DNA of 63,274 nucleotides, taken from NCBI RefSeq assembly GCF_015209505.1, contig NZ_JADEYC010000037.1:1-63274 (forward strand). The letters run 5' to 3'. The notes beneath the pieces were generated by a model. That model was not told where the DNA came from, searched no databases, and saw nothing but the letters and a program-made list of their open reading frames with translations. The stretch's first letter is position 1, and every line of letters starts with the position of its first letter. Both the position numbers and the translations under genes were made by a program. The DNA is from Saccharopolyspora montiporae. Its GTDB lineage: Bacteria; Actinomycetota; Actinomycetes; Mycobacteriales; Pseudonocardiaceae. Below, piece by piece: positions 1 to 12,359 of the stretch.

Positions 1-2
1 TC

Positions 3-518
3 ACCGAGAGCACCCAGACTCCCGAGGTGGCCGGCCGGCCCGGCGAGTCCACCGGGCGGACCGACGCGACCGCCGCGCACACACCCGCGGAGGAGGCCCC
101 GGACGCCGGGACTCCCGCGGACGGCTCCGCACCCCGGCTGCCGGCATCGCTGACGTTCCGCACGCCACGGGTCTCGGTGCTGGCCGTGCTCGCCATCGCG
201 GCCTGCGCGACCCCGTTGGCGACCACGGCGGGCGGCTGGGCGCTGCTCGTCTACCTGTTCCCACTGGCCCTGCTGGTGTGGCTGCTGCGCACCGGAACCA
301 CCGTCACCGCCGAGTCGGTCACCGCGCGCACCGTGCTGGGCCGCGCGGAGATGCCCTGGGACGAGATCGGCTCGCTGCGGGTGCACCGGCAGGCCCGGCT
401 GCAGGCGGTGCTGCGCTCCGGCAAGCGGGTGACCCTGCCCTCGGTCCGCCCCCGTGACCTGCCGCGGTTCGCGATGATGAGCGGTGGGCGGCTGCCGGAT
501 CCGTACGCAGCGGAGTAG
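3..518 (+). CDS. Membrane PH-domain protein, 5' end cut by window edge
   Basis: The frame is open from the first bases of the window, so the true start probably lies upstream; the first candidate inside is GTG at 27. The visible part is about 171 residues. It has a Pro/Ala/Thr-rich N-terminal stretch, then two adjacent hydrophobic segments ([16 protein letters not shown] and [17 protein letters not shown]), then a short domain resembling the bacterial PH-like domain, with [15 protein letters not shown] and a basic [14 protein letters not shown] strand. This layout of two membrane helices followed by a PH-like domain is common in small actinobacterial membrane proteins of unknown role. The stop TAG overlaps no neighbour; ilvD follows about 195 bases later. 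The function is unknown and the family assignment is inferred. Confidence 0.7.
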   Translation, partial: TESTQTPEVAGRPGESTGRTDATAAHTPAEEAPDAGTPADGSAPRLPASLTFRTPRVSVLAVLAIAACATPLATTAGGWALLVYLFPLALLVWLLRTGTTVTAESVTARTVLGRAEMPWDEIGSLRVHRQARLQAVLRSGKRVTLPSVRPRDLPRFAMMSGGRLPDPYAAE

Positions 519-712
519 TGTCGGCAGCACCGCTGACCACTCGTCGTGCCCACAAGGCGCGGCGACTCCCGGCGCCCACGAGGCGCGGACCGGCCGGCCC
601 GCGGCGCGACCCGCACCGGCAGGACCGGGCTCCGCATCCGCTTCGCCCGCAGATCAGGCGCAGCACCGGCGGGACCGTCCGCAACACGCGCTCTTCGACC
701 ACCGAGGTGTTT

Positions 713-2557
713 ATGCCCCAGCTGCGCTCCCGCACCACCACGCACGGACGCAACGCCGCCGGCGCACGCTCGCTGTGGCGTGCCACGGGCATGACCGATG
801 ACGACTTCGGCAAGCCCATCGTGGCCATCGCCAACTCCTACACGCAGTTCGTGCCCGGGCACGTCCACCTGCGCGACCTCGGCGACGTGGTGGCCGACAA
901 GATCCGCGAGGCCGGTGGCGTGCCCCGCGAGTTCCACACCATCGCCGTCGACGACGGCATCGCCATGGGGCACAGCGGGATGCTCTACTCGCTGCCGTCC
1001 CGGGAGATCATCGCCGACTCCGTCGAGTACATGGTCAACGGCCACCAGGCCGACGCGCTGGTGTGCATCTCCAACTGCGACAAGATCACGCCGGGCATGC
1101 TCAACGCCGCCATGCGGCTGAACGTGCCGACGGTGTTCGTCTCCGGCGGCCCGATGGAAGCCGGCAAGGCCGTGGTCGTGGACGGCGTCGCGCACGCACC
1201 CACCGACCTGATCACCACGATCTCCGCCTCGGCCAGCCCGGACGTCGACGACGAGGGCCTCAGCGAGGTGGAGCGCTCGGCCTGCCCCACCTGCGGTTCC
1301 TGTTCCGGGATGTTCACCGCCAACTCGATGAACTGCCTCACCGAGGCGCTGGGCCTGGCGCTGCCCGGCAACGGTTCCACGCTGGCCACGCACGCCGATC
1401 GGCGCTCGCTGTTCGAGGAGGCCGGGCGCACCGTGGTGCGCATCGCCCAGCGCTACTACGGCGAGGACGACGAGTCGGTGCTGCCGCGCTCGGTGGCGAG
1501 CAAGAAGGCGTTCGACAACGCGATGGCGCTGGACATGGCCATGGGCGGTTCGACGAACACCGTGCTGCACACCCTGGCCGCCGCCCAAGAAGGCGGGATC
1601 GACTTCACGCTGGAGGACATCGAGGCCACCAGCCGCGCGGTGCCCTGCCTGTCCAAGGTCGCGCCGAACTCCGATTTCCACATGGAGGACGTGCACCGCG
1701 CGGGCGGCATCCCGGCGATCCTCGGCGAGCTCGACCGGGGCGGGTTGCTGCACCGCGACGTCTCCACCGTGCACAGCCCGACGCTCGACGAGTGGCTGGG
1801 CGCCTGGGATGTGCGCGGCGGTTCGCCGTCCGAGGAGGCAGTGCGCATGTTCCACGCGGCTCCCGGCGGCGTGCGCACCACGCAGGCGTTCTCCACCGAG
1901 AACCGCTGGTCGAGCCTGGACACCGACGCCGCCGAGGGCTGCATCCGCGATGTGCCGCACGCCTACACCGCCGACGGCGGCCTGGCCGTGCTGCGCGGCA
2001 ACCTGGCCGGGGAGGGCGCCGTGGTCAAGACGGCGGGCGTCGAGGAGGAGCTGTGGCGCTTCCAGGGCCCGGCCCGCGTGGTGGAGAGCCAGGAGCAGGC
2101 GGTCTCGCTGATCCTCGGCAAGCAGATCCAGGCCGGTGACGTCCTGGTGATCCGCTACGAAGGCCCGGCGGGCGGTCCCGGGATGCAGGAGATGCTGCAC
2201 CCCACCGCCTTCCTGAAGGGCTCGGGCCTGGGCAAGAAGTGCGCGCTGATCACCGACGGCCGCTTCTCCGGCGGTTCCTCCGGGCTGTCCATCGGGCACA
2301 TCTCCCCGGAGGCGGCCAACGGCGGGAACATCGGGCTCGTCGAAGAGGGCGACCAGGTGCTCATCGACGCGCACGAGCGCAGGCTGGAACTGCTCGTCGA
2401 CGACGAGGTGCTCGCCGAGCGCCGCGCCAAGATGCAGGCCAGCGAGCACCCGTGGCAGGCGTCGGGCCGCGAACGCCCGATCAGCACCGCGCTGCGCGCC
2501 TACGCCCGACTGGCCACCTCGGCCTCCTACGGAGCGGTGCGCGACGTCGGCAAGTGA
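713..2557 (+). CDS. ilvD: Dihydroxy-acid dehydratase
   Basis: IlvD dehydrates 2,3-dihydroxy-isovalerate and the 3-methylvalerate analogue to 2-keto acids in valine, leucine and isoleucine synthesis, in the cytosol. The 614-residue product matches the family length. The iron-sulfur cysteines are visible in [12 protein letters not shown] (about residue 120) and [13 protein letters not shown] (about residue 190), and the C-terminal [17 protein letters not shown] motif is intact. I chose ATG 713 because GAGG sits 5 bases upstream and the protein then begins [14 protein letters not shown], as in other IlvDs. The frame is open back to 518, but that extension looks non-coding. A strong hairpin follows the stop, so the gene is probably monocistronic. 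Confidence 0.97.
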   Translation: MPQLRSRTTTHGRNAAGARSLWRATGMTDDDFGKPIVAIANSYTQFVPGHVHLRDLGDVVADKIREAGGVPREFHTIAVDDGIAMGHSGMLYSLPSREIIADSVEYMVNGHQADALVCISNCDKITPGMLNAAMRLNVPTVFVSGGPMEAGKAVVVDGVAHAPTDLITTISASASPDVDDEGLSEVERSACPTCGSCSGMFTANSMNCLTEALGLALPGNGSTLATHADRRSLFEEAGRTVVRIAQRYYGEDDESVLPRSVASKKAFDNAMALDMAMGGSTNTVLHTLAAAQEGGIDFTLEDIEATSRAVPCLSKVAPNSDFHMEDVHRAGGIPAILGELDRGGLLHRDVSTVHSPTLDEWLGAWDVRGGSPSEEAVRMFHAAPGGVRTTQAFSTENRWSSLDTDAAEGCIRDVPHAYTADGGLAVLRGNLAGEGAVVKTAGVEEELWRFQGPARVVESQEQAVSLILGKQIQAGDVLVIRYEGPAGGPGMQEMLHPTAFLKGSGLGKKCALITDGRFSGGSSGLSIGHISPEAANGGNIGLVEEGDQVLIDAHERRLELLVDDEVLAERRAKMQASEHPWQASGRERPISTALRAYARLATSASYGAVRDVGK

Positions 2558-2563
2558 CCGAAC

Positions 2564-2600
2564 CATCCGGCCCGGTGCTCTCGCAGCACCGGGCCGGATG
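2564..2600. terminator. Bidirectional hairpin terminator between ilvD and DoxX gene
   Basis: A perfect 16-bp GC-rich inverted repeat with a 5-base loop (CTCGC) starts 7 bases after the ilvD stop. It lies between two convergent genes, so it can serve both strands. There is no T-tract, as is usual in high-GC actinomycetes. Confidence 0.8.
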
Positions 2601-2676
2601 CCGGGTCTCGTCCCCGCTGCGGCGCAGGGGTTCCCGCTCGCCGACGTCCGGGCTCGCAGGCCTCCCGCAGCAATCG

Positions 2677-3414
2677 CTACGGCTGGTGGAACAGGACCAG
2701 CACGGTTGCGGCGGCCCCGCCGGCGATGAGCAGCGCGAGGAAGCCGAACAGCAGCGGCCGCCGGAACCACACGCGCCCCTTGTCCAGCGCCACCCGCCCG
2801 GGCCCGGTGAACATCAGCCCCAGGCCCAGCGCGCCGAGCACCGCTTCGAACTCGACGCCCTCCGGCAGGAAGAAGCCGTTGCCGACGTTGAGGAACACGG
2901 CGCTGGCCATCACCCCCACCACACCGGCCGCCGCCATCGGGGTGAACAGGCCGAGCACCAGCAGCGCGCCCGCCGCGAGCTCGGTCCCGCCGGTGACCAG
3001 GGCGAGCGCCGCCGACTCGCGGAAACCCATCTGGCCCAGGGACTGCGCGAACGCCTGGGTTCCGGAACCGCCGAACGCGCCGAACATCTTCTGCGCACCG
3101 TGCAGCAGGAACACACCGCCCAGCGCCAGCCGCAGGATCAGCAGCCCGAGGTCAGCGCCGGCCGTCCAGGCCAGCGGCCTGCGGATCGCGCCGAGGTCAT
3201 CGGCGTAACCGCTGCCCGAGCCGGTCAGGGACGTGGCCTCGGCTTCGGTGTAGCCGTCGTCATCGTCGTAGTAGTTGTGGCGCCGCGCGCCGAGGCTTTG
3301 CGTACCACCCGGACCGGACGGCGCCTGGGCACCGCCGGACGCGACCTGACCGCCGAAACCGCGATCGTCGGGGTAGCCGCCCGCTCCGCCGGGGCGATCG
3401 TCGTGAATTCGCAC
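2677..3414 (-). CDS. DoxX-family membrane protein
   Basis: The 245-residue protein has a Gly/Asp-rich, probably disordered N-terminus of about 85 residues and then a four-helix DoxX-type membrane domain. The domain includes LLILRLALGGVFLLHGAQKMF, TELAAGALLVLGLFTP, AAGVVGVMASAVF and a last helix near LLFGFLALLIAGG. DoxX-like proteins are small integral membrane proteins, some linked to quinone-dependent redox or to thiosulfate oxidation; the substrate here is unknown. The start is GTG 3414, with no strong ribosome site. It converges on ilvD and diverges from the sugar-dehydrogenase gene. The family call is sound; the function is open. Confidence 0.85.
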   Translation of the reverse strand: MRIHDDRPGGAGGYPDDRGFGGQVASGGAQAPSGPGGTQSLGARRHNYYDDDDGYTEAEATSLTGSGSGYADDLGAIRRPLAWTAGADLGLLILRLALGGVFLLHGAQKMFGAFGGSGTQAFAQSLGQMGFRESAALALVTGGTELAAGALLVLGLFTPMAAAGVVGVMASAVFLNVGNGFFLPEGVEFEAVLGALGLGLMFTGPGRVALDKGRVWFRRPLLFGFLALLIAGGAAATVLVLFHQP

Positions 3415-3596
3415 GTCGGCAGACGTTAGGGTATGTCACTCCGCCGTGCGACCCCTTCGCGGAAAACGTCGACGAGCCGTGACTTCCCCGCGGACCAGCG
3501 GCGCAAGCGCTGCGCGGCGCGGGCGGTCGCCGACCGCCACTCGGACGCGGGACGGCTCACCTCCCGTTCACCCCGGGGCGACTACCCTCGTGCGGC

Positions 3597-4751
3597 GTGG
3601 CAGCCTCGTTCGGACACCGCGCGCGACTGGTGGCGACCGCGCTCGGGATCGCGCTGCTCGCCGGCTGCGCGCAGTTCCCGGACGAGCACCGCGGGAACTG
3701 GTCCGAGCAGCCCTCGCTGGAACCGCAGGCGGGCCCGAAACCCTCGATCGAAGGCGAAGAGCCGCCGCCGGAATCCTCCGGTCCGCGCCCGGAAGCCGCG
3801 GAAGCGGACGGCTGCACCGACCCGGACCCCGCGGTGGTCGCCACCTGCCTGGGCCCCATCGGCGCGGTGGCCGTGCTGCCGGACGGGCAGGGCGCGCTGG
3901 TCGCCGAGCGGGACACCGGACGGGTGCTGCGGGTGGAGCTGGGCGCCGAACCCGTGGAACTGGCCCGGATTCCGGTCGATGCGGTCGGCGACGGCGGGCT
4001 GACCGGGCTGGCACTGTCCCCCAGCTACGACGAGGACGAGCTCTTCTACGCCTACGCCACCACCGGCGGCGAGAACCAGGTCGTGCGGGTGGCTCCCGGC
4101 GACAGCCCGAAGCCGGTGCTGACCGGCATCCCGCGCGGCAGCTCGGGCAACTCCGGGGCGTTGCTCGACGACGGCCGCGGTGCGCTGCTGGTCGCCACCG
4201 GGGACGGCGGGGACCCGCAGGCGGCGGCGAATCCCGATTCGCCCGCCGGCAAGGTGCTGCGCCTGGACGGTTTCGGCGATCCCGCCCCGGACAACCCGGA
4301 TCCGGGCAGCCCGGTCGTGGCCACCGGCCTGGCCGAACCGAGCGGGCTGTGCGGCGCACCGGACGACGGCGGGGTCTGGGTGACCGACCGCGGCGGGGCG
4401 CAGGACTCGCTCTACCGGGTCGACTACGGCCGCGAGCTCGGCTCCCCCGACTGGACCTGGCGCGAGAAACCCGGTGTCTCCGGATGTGCGGCGGCCAGCG
4501 GCTCGGTGGTGGTGTCCCTGGAGGACGCGGCCGCGCTGTTCACCCTGCGCCCTGCCCCGGACGGAACGTTCACCGGGCAGCCGGAGAAGGTCCTGGAAGG
4601 CACCTACGGCAGGCTCTCCGCGTCGGCCCGGAGCCCGGAAGGCTTGGTGTGGCTGGGCACCTCGAACAAGACCGGCGGCCAGCCGGTGCCCAGTGACGAC
4701 CGCGTGGTGCGCATCGAACCGCCGAGCGGGGGCAGCGCGGGCAAGGACTGA
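3597..4751 (+). CDS. PQQ-type glucose/sorbosone dehydrogenase-like lipoprotein
   Basis: The 384-residue protein begins with a signal peptide ending in the lipobox LLAGC (cysteine 24), so it is probably anchored on the outside of the membrane. The remainder resembles the soluble glucose/sorbosone dehydrogenase beta-propeller family: GLTGLALSPSYDEDELFYAY, a GNSGALLDDGRGALLVATGDGG segment, and VTDRGGAQDSLYRVDYG. Members oxidise sugars using pyrroloquinoline quinone, but many actinobacterial paralogues have no known substrate and may not bind PQQ. No PQQ synthesis genes are nearby. The GTG start 3597 puts the signal peptide at the very N-terminus. Confidence 0.85.
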   Translation: MAASFGHRARLVATALGIALLAGCAQFPDEHRGNWSEQPSLEPQAGPKPSIEGEEPPPESSGPRPEAAEADGCTDPDPAVVATCLGPIGAVAVLPDGQGALVAERDTGRVLRVELGAEPVELARIPVDAVGDGGLTGLALSPSYDEDELFYAYATTGGENQVVRVAPGDSPKPVLTGIPRGSSGNSGALLDDGRGALLVATGDGGDPQAAANPDSPAGKVLRLDGFGDPAPDNPDPGSPVVATGLAEPSGLCGAPDDGGVWVTDRGGAQDSLYRVDYGRELGSPDWTWREKPGVSGCAAASGSVVVSLEDAAALFTLRPAPDGTFTGQPEKVLEGTYGRLSASARSPEGLVWLGTSNKTGGQPVPSDDRVVRIEPPSGGSAGKD

Positions 4752-4824
4752 CCGCCGGCCGACGCGGACGGCGGCACTCCGGTGGCGGTCACCGGGGGTG
4801 GTTCGAGGAGCGGAGGTGCGCACC

Positions 4825-5577
4825 ATGCAGCGGCTGCAGGGTCGGACAGCGCTGATCACCGGCGCGGCGAGCGGAATCGGCGAGCAGACCTCGCTGCGCC
4901 TGGCGGCCGAGGGCGCGGCGGTGCTGGTCACCGACATCCAGGACGAGGCGGGCGAGGAGATCGTGCGGCGGATCCTCGCCGACGGCGGCCGGGCGGCGTT
5001 CGCGCACCTGGACGTCACCGCCGCCGAGCAGTGGCAGGCCGCGGTGCGCCGGGTCGTGGACGAGTTCGGCGGGCTCGACGTGCTGGTGAACAACGCGGGC
5101 ATCGCCGATTCGGACCCCATCGACGACACCGGGTACGAAACCTACCTGCGCACGGTCGAAACGACCCAGCACAGCACGTTCCTCGGCATGCACACCGCTG
5201 CGGAGGCGCTGCACGCGTCCGGCAACGCATCGGTGATCAACATCAGCTCGATCTTCGGCGCGGTGGGCGGTTTCGGCAGCAGTCCCGGCTACCACGCCGC
5301 CAAGGGGGCGGTCCGGCTGCTGAGCAAGAACGCCGCGCTGGCCTGGGCGCACAGCGGGATCCGGGTCAACTCGGTGCACCCCGGTTTCATCGACACCCCG
5401 ATCCTGGCCGGGGCCGAGCAGCGCGGCGAGAAGCAGGCGATGGTGCAGGCCACGCCGATGGGGCGGCTGGGCCGCCCGGACGAGGTGGCGGCCGCGGTGG
5501 CCTTCCTGGCCGGTGACGACGCCTCGTTCGTCACCGGTTCCGAGCTCTACGTGGACGGCGGGTACGTGGCCCGCTGA
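4825..5577 (+). CDS. Short-chain dehydrogenase/reductase (SDR)
   Basis: A 250-residue classical SDR that should be a cytosolic NAD(P)-dependent oxidoreductase. The nucleotide-binding TGAASGIG motif is near residue 11, the NNAG motif is in VLVNNAGIAD, the catalytic Ser lies in SVINISSIFG, and the YHAAK catalytic Tyr/Lys follows. The C-terminal VTGSELYVDGGY is typical. Start ATG 4825 has GGAGG 8 bases upstream. The gene follows the sugar-dehydrogenase gene by about 70 bases and may be cotranscribed with it. The substrate cannot be read from the sequence. A strong hairpin follows the stop. Confidence 0.93.
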   Translation: MQRLQGRTALITGAASGIGEQTSLRLAAEGAAVLVTDIQDEAGEEIVRRILADGGRAAFAHLDVTAAEQWQAAVRRVVDEFGGLDVLVNNAGIADSDPIDDTGYETYLRTVETTQHSTFLGMHTAAEALHASGNASVINISSIFGAVGGFGSSPGYHAAKGAVRLLSKNAALAWAHSGIRVNSVHPGFIDTPILAGAEQRGEKQAMVQATPMGRLGRPDEVAAAVAFLAGDDASFVTGSELYVDGGYVAR

Positions 5578-5591
5578 CCGGGTTCCGCGCT

Positions 5592-5631
5592 CCGCCCGCG
5601 CCGGGTCCTGCGCAGGACCCGGCGCGGGCGG
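5592..5631. terminator. Bidirectional terminator between SDR gene and gatB
   Basis: A 19-bp perfect GC-rich inverted repeat with a 2-base centre lies between the convergent SDR and gatB stops. GGTTCC/GGAACC extend the dyad outwards. It can serve both strands. Confidence 0.8.
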
Positions 5632-5638
5632 AACCGGC

Positions 5639-7144
5639 TCACTGCCCGCAGGCCGCCAGCACCAGCTCGCGGACCCGCTTGGCGTCGGCCTGGCCCTTCG
5701 TAGCCTTCATGACCGCGCCGACGATCGCCCCGGCGGCCTGCACCTTGCCGTCGCGGATCTTGTCCACCACGTCCGGCTGCGCCGCCAGCGCCTCGTCGAT
5801 CGCCGCCTGCAGCTGCGTGTCGTCCGAGACGACCTCCAGACCGCGCGCGGCGATGACCTCGTCCGGTTCCCCGTCGCCGTCGAGCACGCCGTCCACGACC
5901 TGGCGGGCCAGCTTGTTGGTGAGCTGCCCCTGCCCGACGAGTTCCACGACCCGCGCCACCTGCTTCGGGGTGATGGCGAGCTCGGCGAGCTCCACCCCGC
6001 GCGTGTTGGCCTGCTGCGCCAGGTACGCCACCCACCAGGAACGCGCCTCGCCGGAGGAAGCACCCGCGTCGACCGTCTCGGCCACCAGGTCCAGCGCACC
6101 CGCGTTGACCAGGTCGCGCAGCTCCTCGTCGGACAGGCCCCACTGGTCCTGCACCCGCTTGCGCCGCTCCCAGGGCAGTTCCGGCAGCGTCCCGCCGAGC
6201 TCGGTCACCCAATCCCGGCTAGGCGCGATCGGCACCAGGTCGGGTTCCGGGAAGTACCGGTAGTCCTCGGACGTCTCCTTGGGCCGCCCGGCCGCGGTGG
6301 AACCGGTGGACTCGTCGAAGTGCCGCGTCTCCTGCCGGATCTCGCCGCCCTCGGTGAGCACCGCCGCGTGCCGCTGCATCTCGAAACGCACCGCCCGCTC
6401 GACGCTGCGCAGCGAGTTGACGTTCTTCGTCTCGGTGCGGGTGCCGAACACGCCGGAACCGCGCGGGGACAGCGACACGTTGGCGTCGCAGCGCAGCGAC
6501 CCCTGATCCATGCGCACGTCGGAGACGTCCAGCGCGCGCAGCAGGTCCCGCAGCGCGGCGACGTAGGCGCGCGCCACCTCGGGGGCCCGCGCACCGGCGC
6601 CGGTGATCGGTTTGGTGACGATCTCGATCAGCGGCACCCCGGCCCGGTTGTAGTCCAGCAACGAGTGCTCGGCACCGTGGATCCGCCCGGTGCTGCCGCC
6701 GACGTGCAGCGACTTGCCGGTGTCCTCCTCCATGTGCGCCCGCTCGATCTCGACTCGGAACGTTTCGCCGTCGTCGAGCACCACGTCGAGGTACCCGTCG
6801 AAGACGATCGGCTCGTCGTACTGCGAAGTCTGGAAGTTCTTCGGCATGTCCGGGTAGAAGTAGTTCTTCCGGGCGAACCGGCACCAGTCGGCGACCTGGC
6901 AGTTCAGCGCGAGTCCGATCCGGATGGCCGACTCCACGGCCTTGCCGTTGACGACCGGCAGCGACCCCGGCAGCCCGAGGCACACCGGACAGGTCCGGGT
7001 GTTGGGTTCGGCACCGAACTCGTTGCCGCAGCCGCAGAACATCTTGGTGCGGGTGGACAGCTCCACGTGCACCTCAAGCCCGAGCACCGGGTCGAACCGG
7101 TCCAGGACCTGCTCGTAGTCCATGATCTCGGCCGTGGCGGTCAC
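5639..7144 (-). CDS. gatB: Asp-tRNA(Asn)/Glu-tRNA(Gln) amidotransferase subunit B
   Basis: GatB binds mischarged tRNA and phosphorylates the Asp or Glu carboxyl group so that GatA-derived ammonia can form Asn-tRNA or Gln-tRNA. The 501-residue product has the zinc cysteines CGCG and CPVC near residues 35-55 ([21 protein letters not shown]), the [10 protein letters not shown] start of the kinase-like cradle, and the C-terminal tail domain ending in [17 protein letters not shown]. The GTG start 7144 overlaps the TGA of the small upstream ORF (GTGA), indicating translational coupling. It is the last gene of gatC-gatA-ORF-gatB. Confidence 0.97.
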   Translation of the reverse strand: MTATAEIMDYEQVLDRFDPVLGLEVHVELSTRTKMFCGCGNEFGAEPNTRTCPVCLGLPGSLPVVNGKAVESAIRIGLALNCQVADWCRFARKNYFYPDMPKNFQTSQYDEPIVFDGYLDVVLDDGETFRVEIERAHMEEDTGKSLHVGGSTGRIHGAEHSLLDYNRAGVPLIEIVTKPITGAGARAPEVARAYVAALRDLLRALDVSDVRMDQGSLRCDANVSLSPRGSGVFGTRTETKNVNSLRSVERAVRFEMQRHAAVLTEGGEIRQETRHFDESTGSTAAGRPKETSEDYRYFPEPDLVPIAPSRDWVTELGGTLPELPWERRKRVQDQWGLSDEELRDLVNAGALDLVAETVDAGASSGEARSWWVAYLAQQANTRGVELAELAITPKQVARVVELVGQGQLTNKLARQVVDGVLDGDGEPDEVIAARGLEVVSDDTQLQAAIDEALAAQPDVVDKIRDGKVQAAGAIVGAVMKATKGQADAKRVRELVLAACGQ

Positions 7145-7338
7145 TTCGGGTCCTCCCCCTTGCGCAGCGTCCGCACGGCCAGCGCGGCACCGGTGATCGT
7201 GCCCAGCGCCGAGATGACCGCGTCGGCCAGCGCCAGCCGGTCCTTGTCCGCGCGAGCCTCGCGCAGGCGGGTGATCAGCCCGATGGACCCCGCCAGCGCG
7301 CCTGCGAGCTGGAACAGTGCCTTGAGCTTGGGATTCAT
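7141..7338 (-). CDS. 65-aa protein encoded between gatA and gatB
   Basis: A 65-residue ORF is inserted between gatA and gatB. Its ATG (7338) overlaps the gatA TGA in an ATGA arrangement, and its own TGA overlaps the gatB GTG, so all four genes are translationally coupled. The protein has a hydrophobic stretch at about residues 8-24 ([15 protein letters not shown]), a charged middle ([11 protein letters not shown]) and a second hydrophobic stretch at about 44-57 ([13 protein letters not shown]). It could be a small membrane hairpin or a helical accessory protein. I do not recognise the family. The double overlap and codon usage argue that it is real. Confidence 0.8.
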   Translation of the reverse strand: MNPKLKALFQLAGALAGSIGLITRLREARADKDRLALADAVISALGTITGAALAVRTLRKGEDPK

Positions 7339-8870
7339 TGCGCGACCTCCAGCTGCGGAACACGGTTGATCAGGGCGCCGCCGTCGGCGGCGTCGCGGGC
7401 GGCCTCGTAGGCGGCACCGACGCGGTAGAGCCGGTCGTCGGCCATGGCCGGGGCCATGATCTGCAGCCCCACCGGCAGCCCGTCGTCGGCGGAGAGCCCG
7501 CACGGCACGCTCATCGCGGCGTTGCCCGCGAGGTTCGACGGGATCGTGCACAGGTCGGCCAGGTACATCGACATCGGATCGTCGACCCGCTCGCCGATCC
7601 GGAACGCCGTGGTCGGCGTCGTCGGGGACACCAGCACGTCGACCTGCTGGAACGCCGCGCTGAAATCGCGGCTGATCAGGGTGCGCACCTTCTGCGCCTG
7701 CCCGTAGTAGGCGTCGTAGTAGCCGGAGGACAGCGCGTAGGTGCCGAGCATGATCCGCCGCTTGACCTCCGGGCCGAAACCGGACTCCCGGGTCAGCGAC
7801 ATCACCTCCTCGGCGCTGCGCGCCCCGTCGTCGCCCTCGCGCAGGCCGTAGCGCATCGCGTCGAACCGCGCGAGGTTCGACGAGCACTCGCTCGGCGCGA
7901 TCAGGTAGTAGGCGCCCAGCGCGTAGTCGAAGTTCGGGCAGGACACCTCCACGACCTCGGCGCCCAACCCGGTCAACTGCGCCACCGCCGCGTCGAAGGA
8001 CGCCTGCACACCGGGCTGGTAACCCTCGCCGGCCAGTTCGCGCACCACGCCGACCCGCACGCCGCGCAGGTCACCGGACGCCCCTTCGCGCGCCGCGGCC
8101 ACCACCGGCGGGACCGGCTGGGCGATCGACGTGGAGTCGCGCTCGTCGTGCCCGCCGATCACCTCGTGCAGCAGCGCCGCGTCGAGCACGGTGCGCGCGC
8201 ACGGACCCGGCTGGTCCAGCGAGGAGGAGAACGCGACCAGGCCGTACCGGGACACCCCGCCGTAGGTCGGCTTCACGCCGACGGTGCCGGTCACCGCACC
8301 GGGCTGGCGGATGGAGCCGCCGGTATCGGTGCCGATGGCCAGCGGCGCCTCGAACGCGGCCAGCGCCGCGGCCGACCCCCCGCCGGAGCCGCCCGGGATG
8401 CGGTCCGTCGACCACGGGTTGTGCGTGGGCCCGTAGGCGGAGTTCTCGGTGGACGAGCCCATGGCGAACTCATCCATGTTCGTCTTGCCGAGCACCACGA
8501 CACCGGCGTCGCGCAGCTTGCGCACCACCGTCGAGTCGTAGGGCGCCACCCAGTCCTGCAGCATCCGCGAGCCGCAGGTGGTGGGCATGTCGGTCGTGGT
8601 CAGCACGTCCTTGAGCGCCAGGGGCACCCCGGCCAGCGGCGAGGCGGCGCGGCCCGCGGCCCGGTCCTCGTCGGCCGCGCGCGCCGCGGCCAGCGCCTCG
8701 TCGGCGGCCACGTGCAGGAACGCGTGCACAGCGGGTTCGGCGGCCGAGATCCGGTCCAGGTGCGCCTGGGTCACCTCGACCGCGGAGGTCGCGCCGGACT
8801 GCAGCTTCTCGGCGAGCTCGGCGGCGGTCAGCCCGGTCAGCCCGGAACCGCCGGATGCGGTCGTGGTCAT
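7335..8870 (-). CDS. gatA: Asp-tRNA(Asn)/Glu-tRNA(Gln) amidotransferase subunit A
   Basis: GatA is the amidase-signature glutaminase that releases ammonia for GatB. The 511-residue product shows the Ser-cisSer-Lys machinery: the catalytic Lys in [10 protein letters not shown], the Gly/Ser-rich [16 protein letters not shown] loop and [12 protein letters not shown] with the two serines. The start ATG 8870 overlaps the gatC TGA (ATGA) and the stop overlaps the start of the 65-aa ORF, so the genes should be translated in a coupled manner. Length and motifs match the family. Confidence 0.97.
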   Translation of the reverse strand: MTTTASGGSGLTGLTAAELAEKLQSGATSAVEVTQAHLDRISAAEPAVHAFLHVAADEALAAARAADEDRAAGRAASPLAGVPLALKDVLTTTDMPTTCGSRMLQDWVAPYDSTVVRKLRDAGVVVLGKTNMDEFAMGSSTENSAYGPTHNPWSTDRIPGGSGGGSAAALAAFEAPLAIGTDTGGSIRQPGAVTGTVGVKPTYGGVSRYGLVAFSSSLDQPGPCARTVLDAALLHEVIGGHDERDSTSIAQPVPPVVAAAREGASGDLRGVRVGVVRELAGEGYQPGVQASFDAAVAQLTGLGAEVVEVSCPNFDYALGAYYLIAPSECSSNLARFDAMRYGLREGDDGARSAEEVMSLTRESGFGPEVKRRIMLGTYALSSGYYDAYYGQAQKVRTLISRDFSAAFQQVDVLVSPTTPTTAFRIGERVDDPMSMYLADLCTIPSNLAGNAAMSVPCGLSADDGLPVGLQIMAPAMADDRLYRVGAAYEAARDAADGGALINRVPQLEVAQ

Positions 8871-9169
8871 CAGCCCTCCTGGTTGAGAATCCGCGGGACG
8901 CGGAACCGCTCCTGCTCGGCGGCGGGGGCACCGGCCAGCACCTGGTCCCGCGGCAGGCTGGGCCGCACCTCGTCCGGGCGGAACACGTTGGTCACCGGTA
9001 CCGCGTGCGACGTGGGCGGGATGTCGTCCGCGGCGACCTCCCCGACCCTGGCCACCGATTCCAGGATCACGTCGAGTTGACCGGCGAAGGTGTCGAGCTC
9101 GGCCTCGGTGACGGCCAGCCGCGCCAGGCCGGCCAGGTGCGCGACCTCGTCGCGGGAGATCTTGGACAC
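8870..9169 (-). CDS. gatC: Asp-tRNA(Asn)/Glu-tRNA(Gln) amidotransferase subunit C
   Basis: GatC is the small subunit that wraps GatA and holds it to GatB. The 99-residue product has the family start [20 protein letters not shown] and the later segment [20 protein letters not shown]. The start is GTG 9169 with a GGGAG-type ribosome site upstream. It is the first gene of the gat operon, whose promoter must lie in the roughly 290 bases between it and the divergent ACT-domain gene. Confidence 0.96.
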   Translation of the reverse strand: MSKISRDEVAHLAGLARLAVTEAELDTFAGQLDVILESVARVGEVAADDIPPTSHAVPVTNVFRPDEVRPSLPRDQVLAGAPAAEQERFRVPRILNQEG

Positions 9170-9459
9170 TGGGAAGGCTCCCTGGTCATATGCGGTTCAA
9201 CGGCTCCCCTCAGTCTATGGCGCCGGTCCGGACCAGCCCGAACCGGGACTCGGCGCGCCGGGCGCCGCCCGTGTCGATCGCGCCACGGTGCGAATCGGCC
9301 GGGCATTCCACTGCGTGGACGACAGGCTCACCGCAGGGGTCCGCCGTCTGCCACAATTCCGGTGCACGTTCCTCGTGCGGGAGCACGCGTGCGCTCCCGT
9401 GCGCCGCATCGGGCGCGGCCGGCGAGGCGTCGCGCACGAATCTGGAGGCGTTGAGTCCG

Positions 9460-10113
9460 GTGTCCTTCCTCATCCGGGTGCAGATACCGGACCAGCCCGG
9501 CGCGCTGGGTTCGGTGGCGAGCGCGCTCGGCGAGATCGGTGCCGACATCCTCGGTGTGCACGTCGTCGAGCGCGGCGGCGGGGTCGCGATAGACGACATG
9601 GTCGTCGACCTGCCCTCCGGCAGGCTGCCGGACATCCTGATCACCGCGGCCGAGTCCATCGACGGCGTGGAGGTCGACGCCGTGCGGCCCTACGCGGGCG
9701 TGCTCGACACACATCGCGAACTGGAGCTGGTGGAGGAGATCGCCGCCGAGCCCGGGCGCGGGCTGCAGATCTTCGCCGAAGGCGTGCCCCGGATCATCCG
9801 CTCCGGCTGGGCGATGGTGTTCGGCCACCGCTCGGGCGGCGCCGAGCAGCTCGCCGCCAGCACCTCCGCCCCGCAGGAGGGCTACCTGGAGCTGCCGTGG
9901 CTGCCGCTGGACCGGGCCACGATCCTGGACGGCGACGAGGAATGGGTCCCCGGCACGTGGCAGGAGCTGGGCACCGAACTCGCGGCGACCCCGATCGGCA
10001 AACCGGACCGAGTGCTGCTGGCCGGGCGCCCCGGCGGGCCGATGTTCCGGGCCGCCGAGCTCGCCCGACTCGCCCACCTCGCCGGGATCGTCTCCGTCGT
10101 GCTGGACAGCTGA
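9460..10113 (+). CDS. ACT-domain amino-acid-binding protein
   Basis: The 217-residue protein opens with a clear ACT domain (FLIRVQIPDQPGALGSVASA, then ADILGVHVVERGGGVAID), a fold that usually binds amino acids and regulates enzymes. The C-terminal half is not a second clear ACT repeat and I do not recognise it. I chose GTG 9460, 11 bases after GGAGG; a TTG at 9451 is possible but too close to that site. The frame is open upstream to 9190, but that part is compositionally non-coding. The stop is one base from the stop of convergent ligA, so the two transcripts must overlap. Confidence 0.85.
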   Translation: MSFLIRVQIPDQPGALGSVASALGEIGADILGVHVVERGGGVAIDDMVVDLPSGRLPDILITAAESIDGVEVDAVRPYAGVLDTHRELELVEEIAAEPGRGLQIFAEGVPRIIRSGWAMVFGHRSGGAEQLAASTSAPQEGYLELPWLPLDRATILDGDEEWVPGTWQELGTELAATPIGKPDRVLLAGRPGGPMFRAAELARLAHLAGIVSVVLDS

Positions 10114-10114
10114 G

Positions 10115-12313
<2,199 letters not shown>

Positions 12314-12359
12314 CTAGCGAGCCGGGCGGACACCGGCACGCACCGGCTCGCCGAGCGGA

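Noticed and set aside
519..712. A leader peptide or attenuator for ilvD
   Set aside because: The 195-base leader has no run of Ile, Leu or Val codons and no clear pair of alternative hairpins.
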